This document shows positions 6,701-10,453 of a stretch of 10,453 nucleotides of DNA, piece after piece (position 1 is the first letter of the stretch; each line of letters opens with the position of its first letter). A model generated the notes under the pieces. That model saw only the letters and a program-made list of their open reading frames with translations. It did no database searches and was not told where the DNA came from. The DNA comes from CAZNRY01 sp964575675 (GTDB taxonomy: Bacteria; Eisenbacteria; RBG-16-71-46; CAIMUX01; VGJL01). A program made the position numbers and the translations under genes. The stretch lies in NCBI GenBank assembly GCA_964575675.1, contig CAZNRY010000151.1, positions 1 to 10,453 on the forward strand, in the 5' to 3' direction.

Positions 6701-8961
6701 GGCGATCATTTGGAGTCCTTTGCATTCTCGCGGGGCTGCTTGCCCTTTCCGCTGAATCGGATGCGCAACTTCGCGCCCCTCGCTGGGCGACGTATCTGAA
6801 CGTGAACGATCTGCGATCGCTGGCTTACGACGGCGAACAGCTCTGGATCGCCACCGGGGGGGGCGCGGTCGCTTACAACCCCGAGACCGAGGAGACCCGG
6901 ATCTACCACCGCACGCGCGACGGTCTGCTGAGCGATTCGCTGATGACGGTAGTGATCGGGCCTGAGGGAAGGATCTGGTTCGGTACGGTTGCGGCCGGCA
7001 TCTCGATCTACGATGCGCAGGCCGAGTCTTGGGAGCCGTACACGAGCGTCTTGCGGCCGATCGCCGGGGATTGGATCCAGAGAATCGTGCTCCGAGCCGA
7101 CACGCTGATGGTCGGGACGGCCGAGGGGTTCACCGTGCAGGTCGAGGGGGAGCATGGTCTCGAGCTCCGCCTTCCGTGCCAGGAGGGAATCGACCCTTGC
7201 GCGATGCCCTCCTTCGATGTCCGGGATTTGGCGAGCGACCCCGGCGGGAACGGAATATGGGTCGCGACCGCCGCAGGAGTCGCTCATCGCGACACCGTCG
7301 GACTCGGCGCCTGGACGACCTATGCCGAGGGACCGAGTCTTCCGGCCGCCACGCGGCTGATCCGCCACCGCGGGGAATGGGTCGCCGCCTTCTCCGACGG
7401 CGTGAGGGTCTTGCGCGAATCAGATCTCCGGACGGTATGGGAGTTGTTCGCCGACGGGATGACGGCCGGCGCCGGGATCGTCGATCTCCTCTCGGATGGG
7501 GGGACCCTCCTGGCGGCTGGGGCCAAAGGGGTATGGGCCTCGGAGGATGGAGGGAGCTGGTCGCTCCTCGGGGGTCGGGCGATTTCCGTGCGGGCGATCC
7601 TCCGCACTCCCGACGGGACCGTCTGGGCGGCCGGCGCCGATCCGGCGGAGATCCTCGACGGGCTTTGGAGGTACGACGGGAGCCAGTGGGTGCGAAAAGT
7701 CTTCGCGGGCCCCAGCATCCGCTCCCACTACCTCGCCATCGCTTTCGATCCGGTGGGGACGCTGCACGTCACAACGGCGCGCGAGGCGACGATCCCGATG
7801 CGCCAGACGTTTGATGGGACGGTCTGGAGCGCCCCCCGCAACATGGAGGACTGGACGTGGGACTTCCTCTTCGAGTCCGATAGGGAGTTTTGGCTCGCAC
7901 AATGCTGCTGCGCGAGCGCCGGGTGCAGCCTTCGCTCGGTTCTGGACAACGTTTCCAGCGGCAACCCGCCCCGCAACTTGCGCGACCTCGCCTTCGATGG
8001 GGATGGAAACCTCTGGGCGGCCTCCGACAACGACATCGAGGAGTATGCCCAGGGGATCTGGTTCCGGGACGCGGCGACCGGTGCCTGGACGCAAGTCACC
8101 CTCACGACCGCGCCGCCGCAGACGATGCAGAGCAACCGGGTCCGCGCCATCCTTCCGCGAAATGATGAGGTCTGGATCGGCTACCGCGAGAAGGGGGTCC
8201 ATCGCTGGAATCTGGGTCCCGACGGGAAGCCTAGAACCTCCGATGACGGTACCTGGGCCCTCTACTCGACCGAGCAGGAGACGAGCCGGCGGATCATTTC
8301 GGACCAGGTGACCCGTCTCAGCGCGCGCGGGTCGGTCATCTGGGTCGGGACGGCCGCGGGACTCAGCCTGATTGACGCCGATCTTGAGTTCGTCACGAAC
8401 ATCGGACCCAGCTCGGAGCGTCGGCTCATGCCGTTCGTCAACGATCTCCTTCCGGTTGCCGACGGAGGCGCCTGGGTGGCCACGTCGTCCCAGGGGAAAG
8501 GGGGCGGCGTCACGCGGATGACCCCGACGGAGGACGGGTTCAGCTACACGAAGTACGAACCTCCCGATCTTCCTCATCCGAACGTCGAGGCCCTGGCACT
8601 GGATCCGGATGGTTGGGCTGTTTGGCTCGGCACGAACAGGGGGCTCTCCCGGTTGGTGCCTCCCGCCCCCGAGGGAGGGGCGGCGAGCGCTCTGCACGCC
8701 TACCCGAATCCCTTCGTTCCGGGGTGCGGTGAGGGGGTCCGGCTGCAGGGGTTTGGCGGCGTCGCGGACGGGTGTGTGGTCGATTTGAGCGGAAGGATCG
8801 TCCACAGCTTCTCGATGAAGGCCCCCGGCGCTCCCGTGTGGGACGGTCGGGATGCGGGCGGTCGTCCGCTCGCACCGGGACTCTATTGGATCCGGCTCTC
8901 GAGCCCCGAGGGGATTCGGGCCGTCGGGGTCGGTCTGGGGGACGGTCCCTGCCCGCGGTGA
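6697..8961 (+). CDS. Secreted beta-propeller protein (two-component-regulator propeller repeats) with C-terminal FlgD-like Ig domain
   Basis: A 754-residue exported protein without a recognisable enzyme. Residues 1-23 are a signal peptide: MRRSF, a hydrophobic core, and a likely cut after SDA before Gln24. From about 36 to 655 there are roughly a dozen degenerate blades of the Reg_prop type, each ending in a 'lWiaT..Gl..yd' phrase, such as QLWIATGGGAVAYN, RIWFGTVAAGISIYD, IWVATAAGVAHRD, EVWIGYREKGVHRWN, IWVGTAAGLSLID and AVWLGTNRGLSRL. Residues 665-754 form a FlgD-like Ig/sorting-type domain: AYPNPF (668-673), VVDLSGRIV, WDGRDAGGRPLAPGLYWIRL. Such C-terminal domains are common on secreted proteins of FCB-type bacteria and can be export signals, but the secretion route is not shown here. 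An odd cysteine cluster (403-405 and 410) interrupts one blade. No kinase, DNA-binding or transmembrane part follows the propeller, so it is not a sensor kinase. Its coupling to glycan genes suggests a surface role or a glycosylation target (inference). Confidence 0.85.
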   Translation: MRRSFGVLCILAGLLALSAESDAQLRAPRWATYLNVNDLRSLAYDGEQLWIATGGGAVAYNPETEETRIYHRTRDGLLSDSLMTVVIGPEGRIWFGTVAAGISIYDAQAESWEPYTSVLRPIAGDWIQRIVLRADTLMVGTAEGFTVQVEGEHGLELRLPCQEGIDPCAMPSFDVRDLASDPGGNGIWVATAAGVAHRDTVGLGAWTTYAEGPSLPAATRLIRHRGEWVAAFSDGVRVLRESDLRTVWELFADGMTAGAGIVDLLSDGGTLLAAGAKGVWASEDGGSWSLLGGRAISVRAILRTPDGTVWAAGADPAEILDGLWRYDGSQWVRKVFAGPSIRSHYLAIAFDPVGTLHVTTAREATIPMRQTFDGTVWSAPRNMEDWTWDFLFESDREFWLAQCCCASAGCSLRSVLDNVSSGNPPRNLRDLAFDGDGNLWAASDNDIEEYAQGIWFRDAATGAWTQVTLTTAPPQTMQSNRVRAILPRNDEVWIGYREKGVHRWNLGPDGKPRTSDDGTWALYSTEQETSRRIISDQVTRLSARGSVIWVGTAAGLSLIDADLEFVTNIGPSSERRLMPFVNDLLPVADGGAWVATSSQGKGGGVTRMTPTEDGFSYTKYEPPDLPHPNVEALALDPDGWAVWLGTNRGLSRLVPPAPEGGAASALHAYPNPFVPGCGEGVRLQGFGGVADGCVVDLSGRIVHSFSMKAPGAPVWDGRDAGGRPLAPGLYWIRLSSPEGIRAVGVGLGDGPCPR
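6856..6863 (+). repeat. Homopolymer run of eight G inside the propeller gene
   Basis: Eight consecutive G encode part of the first blade (ATGGGAV). The reading frame is intact across it. It is recorded because a similar run at 9342-9350 coincides with a frameshift. Confidence 0.7.
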
Positions 8962-9461
8962 AGCGCGTCGTCTACGTCGCCTATTTCTTCCCCCCGACCG
9001 GGGGCGCCGGCGTCCAGCGCAGCGTCAAGTTCGTCCGTTACCTCCCTTCACACGGCTGGGAAACCACGGTCGTGACGGTACGAGACAGCCGCTATTGGAT
9101 GAGAGATCCTTCCCTCCTGCAGGAGATCCCAAGTGAAGTGACCGTGATACGAACCGCCGCGCGGACCGCGCCGGCCCTCCTCGCATTGATCGCCCGCGCG
9201 AAGGTGCGGGAGGAAACGAACGCCCGCCGTTCGGGGAGCGTGCAGCGGTCGCTCCGGCGGCTCGCCGGGTTCTTCCTCCTGCCCGATCCTTACGTCGGTT
9301 GGGTGGCGATCGCGGAGCGGGCGGCTCGACGCGCGCTCGCCGGGGGGGGGTTCTCGTCACCACATCCTCTCCCGACAGCGCGCACCTCGTGGGTCTCAGG
9401 CTCGCGCGCCGCGGGGTCCCCTGGGTGGCTGATTTCCGCGATCCGTGGGTTCGGCGGATGA
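8958..9461 (+). CDS. GT4-like glycosyltransferase, N-terminal part, frameshifted
   Basis: The first part of a GT-B glycosyltransferase that is split by a frame change. GTG at 8958 overlaps the propeller stop as GTGA. Conserved sequence starts at once (KRVVYVAYFFPPTGGAGVQR, residues 2-21, the FPP-GG-GVQR loop of this family), which supports the start although the Shine-Dalgarno match is weak. True coding sequence runs to about residue 128-131 (LLPDPYVGWVAIAER, then ALAGGG). After the nine-G run at 9342-9350 this frame gives a non-conserved tail of about 37 residues and stops at 9459-9461. The continuation lies in the frame one base back. Restored, the protein would be about 442 residues, normal for the family. 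The role is transfer of a sugar from a nucleotide sugar to a growing glycan in the cytoplasm; sugar and acceptor are unknown. Confidence 0.8.
   Translation: MKRVVYVAYFFPPTGGAGVQRSVKFVRYLPSHGWETTVVTVRDSRYWMRDPSLLQEIPSEVTVIRTAARTAPALLALIARAKVREETNARRSGSVQRSLRRLAGFFLLPDPYVGWVAIAERAARRALAGGGFSSPHPLPTARTSWVSGSRAAGSPGWLISAIRGFGG
9342..9350 (+). repeat. Homopolymer run of nine G at a frameshift point
   Basis: Nine consecutive G follow GCC. In the upstream frame they read Gly-Gly-Gly then Phe-Ser. The downstream gene part needs 10 G (or 7), giving Gly-Gly-Gly-Val-Leu-Val-Thr. A one-base loss, a sequencing or assembly error, transcript slippage, or -1 ribosomal slippage on GGG-GGG would all produce this picture. 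Confidence 0.85.
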
Positions 9462-10285
9462 GCTTCGATCCGCCGACTCCCGCGCACCGAAAGATCCACG
9501 AGTCGCTGGAAGCCCGGGTCGTGCGGAAGGCGGACCGGATCATCGTGACGTCGGAGAATACGCGCGACGATTTCCTCGCCCGCTATCCGCTTCTCGATCC
9601 GGGGCGGGTGGTCTGCATTCCGAACGGGTACGACGAAGAGGATTTTCCGAGAGAGATCCCCCCGCCCGACCCCTCTTTCTCAATCGTCCACGCGGGACAA
9701 CTGAACCCCGAGCGGCCGATCCGGCTGCTCCTCGATCATATCGAGGCGTTCTTTTCCTTGAGGCCGGCCGCGCGGGCGGAGTGCATGGTGGATCTGATCG
9801 GGCCCCGCTATCGGGAAGATGAAATCGAGGTCTCGATGCGGGGTCTGCAGGGGACCGTGCGATTCTCTGATGCGTTGCCCCATCGCGAGGCGATCGGACG
9901 CCTCCTCACGGCCCGCGTCCTGCTTCTAATGGAGCAAGAGAGCGAACGAGGAGCTCTCATTCTGCCGGGAAAGGTGTTCGAGTATCTGCGCGCCCGGCGG
10001 CCGATCCTCGGCCTGCTCCCCCGGGGCGCGGCCTGGGATTTGATCACGGAACTCGGAGCCGGCCATTGCGCGCTCCCCTCCGAACCGGGCGCGGGCGGAA
10101 CCCTCCTGGCGAGCTTGTTTGACGCCTACAAAACCGGTCACCCGGACCCCCCCGCGCGCATCCCGGACCCGATCTGCCGCTTCGAGCGGCGGATCCTGGC
10201 GGGCCGTCTCTCCGCCCTGCTGGACGACGTTCTTCGCGAGACGCAGGGCCGCTCGCCGAACCCCGCCGTTCCCGTCCGGTCCTAG
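9350..10285 (+). CDS. GT4-like glycosyltransferase, C-terminal part, continuing after the frameshift
   Basis: About 311 residues in the frame one base back from the N-terminal part. The start given is the first codon after the G run, not a start codon; the frame is open upstream to TTG at 9299, which I do not think is a real start. The sequence continues the same protein: VLVTTSSPDSAHLVG, then VPWVADFRDPW (the end of the acceptor-side domain), ADRIIVTSENTRDDF and CIPNGYDEEDF (the inter-domain link), SIVHAGQL opening the donor domain, and GKVFEYLRARRPILGL (from base 9968). The Glu in GKVFEYL is the usual nucleotide-sugar ribose contact of GT-B enzymes. The end of the protein is complete, with TAG at 10283-10285. 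If the frameshift is real and uncorrected, this half has no start of its own and the enzyme is lost. It is the last gene visible in the unit. Confidence 0.8.
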   Translation, partial: VLVTTSSPDSAHLVGLRLARRGVPWVADFRDPWVRRMSFDPPTPAHRKIHESLEARVVRKADRIIVTSENTRDDFLARYPLLDPGRVVCIPNGYDEEDFPREIPPPDPSFSIVHAGQLNPERPIRLLLDHIEAFFSLRPAARAECMVDLIGPRYREDEIEVSMRGLQGTVRFSDALPHREAIGRLLTARVLLLMEQESERGALILPGKVFEYLRARRPILGLLPRGAAWDLITELGAGHCALPSEPGAGGTLLASLFDAYKTGHPDPPARIPDPICRFERRILAGRLSALLDDVLRETQGRSPNPAVPVRS

Positions 10286-10453
10286 CCCCCATTTCTCGCG
10301 AGCATTCTGCTGCAACGGCCCATAGGGCCACACCTGCTGCGTCGCGCTCGCTCGGCCTCCTCGACATACTGCGCCGAGCATGTCTGCGTCGTCCTCGCTT
10401 CGCGCGACTTGCATCGCCGGCCCTCTGACCCCGTTTCGCGACGAACGGTGCTG
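10286..10453 (+). other. Non-coding 3' tail with several inverted repeats (possible dispersed repeat or structured RNA)
   Basis: No convincing gene is seen after the last stop. The stretch holds an 8-base palindrome CTCGCGAG (10295-10302), a hairpin GGCCC-ATA-GGGCC (10317-10329), a 7-base-pair stem GCTCGGC/GCCGAGC (10350-10356 with 10373-10379, 16-base loop), and a hairpin CCGTTT/GAACGG at 10431-10448 with one G-T pair. None is followed by a T run, so a standard intrinsic terminator is not supported. The density of perfect stems in 168 bases suggests a mobile-type palindromic repeat or a folded RNA, possibly read from the minus strand. The right edge is cut by the window end. Confidence 0.45.

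Noticed and set aside
5432..6709. Long minus-strand open frame opposite the fusion gene, and a plus-strand alternate frame at 5248-6657
   Set aside because: Both overlap conserved GT2/membrane coding sequence, show low-complexity composition, and lack any recognisable domain.
7420..8805. Long open frame on the minus strand inside the propeller gene
   Set aside because: Shadow of a GC-rich gene. Its translation is rich in Arg, Pro, Gly and Asp without motifs, while the plus strand has clear propeller blades and a signal peptide.
10317..10329. Hairpin GGCCC-ATA-GGGCC as an intrinsic terminator
   Set aside because: The stem is only 5 base pairs and is followed by ACACC rather than a T run.
9926..10414. 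Minus-strand open frame over the end of the glycosyltransferase and the 3' tail
   Set aside because: It overlaps conserved GT-B coding sequence and the tail is palindromic, non-coding-looking DNA; no protein motif is visible.
1..10453. tRNA, rRNA, CRISPR array or insertion sequence
   Set aside because: No spaced direct repeats, transposase-like sequence, terminal inverted repeats with target duplications or RNA-gene signatures were seen; nearly all of the window is glycan-related coding sequence.

Overview
The window is high-GC (roughly two-thirds G+C by eye) and every credible gene lies on the plus strand. It looks like a stretch of one long polycistronic unit for cell-surface or protein glycosylation. 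Eight genes are visible. Five of the seven junctions are 4-base NTGA start/stop overlaps and the other two gaps are 6 and 10 bases, so translation is probably coupled throughout. No promoter is visible because the first gene enters the window from the left. The gene set (a TPR-tailed DUF2723-like protein, a secreted two-component-regulator-type beta-propeller with a FlgD-like C-terminal Ig domain, and GT4/GT2 enzymes with many GTG/TTG starts) resembles uncultured, GC-rich bacteria of FCB-like or Candidatus Eisenbacteria/Latescibacteria type. That taxonomic guess is inference from gene style only.

Layout. Bases 1-969 hold the C-terminal part of a probable DUF2723 (GT117/TMEM260-type) membrane glycosyltransferase ending in TPR repeats. 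Bases 976-1941 encode an SDR sugar-nucleotide epimerase of the UDP-glucuronate/UDP-glucose 4-epimerase group. Bases 1938-2888 encode a GtrB/ArnC-type GT2 with two C-terminal membrane helices. Bases 2885-3820 encode a UDP-glucuronate decarboxylase (UDP-xylose synthase). Bases 3831-4586 encode a DPM1-like polyprenol-phosphate mannose synthase. Bases 4583-6700 encode a fusion of a rhamnosyltransferase-like GT2 with a membrane polyprenyl-phosphate sugar-transferase module whose catalytic region looks degenerate. Bases 6697-8961 encode a secreted beta-propeller/FlgD-Ig protein. Bases 8958-10285 encode a GT4-like glycosyltransferase broken by a frameshift at a run of nine G. Bases 10286-10453 are non-coding and rich in inverted repeats.

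How the parts may work together (inference). The two SDR enzymes make sugar nucleotides, possibly UDP-galacturonate and UDP-xylose from a common UDP-glucuronate pool. The two polyprenyl-phosphate GT2 enzymes load single sugars onto a lipid carrier on the cytoplasmic face. The DUF2723-like protein is of a family that uses lipid-phosphate sugars on the outer face. The GT2-PGT fusion and the GT4 enzyme would extend a glycan. The secreted propeller, translationally coupled inside this set, is a candidate surface protein made together with, or modified by, the pathway.

The most unusual items are the fusion with the apparently inactivated phosphoglycosyltransferase module, the G9 frameshift in the last glycosyltransferase, and the structured, repeat-like 3' tail.
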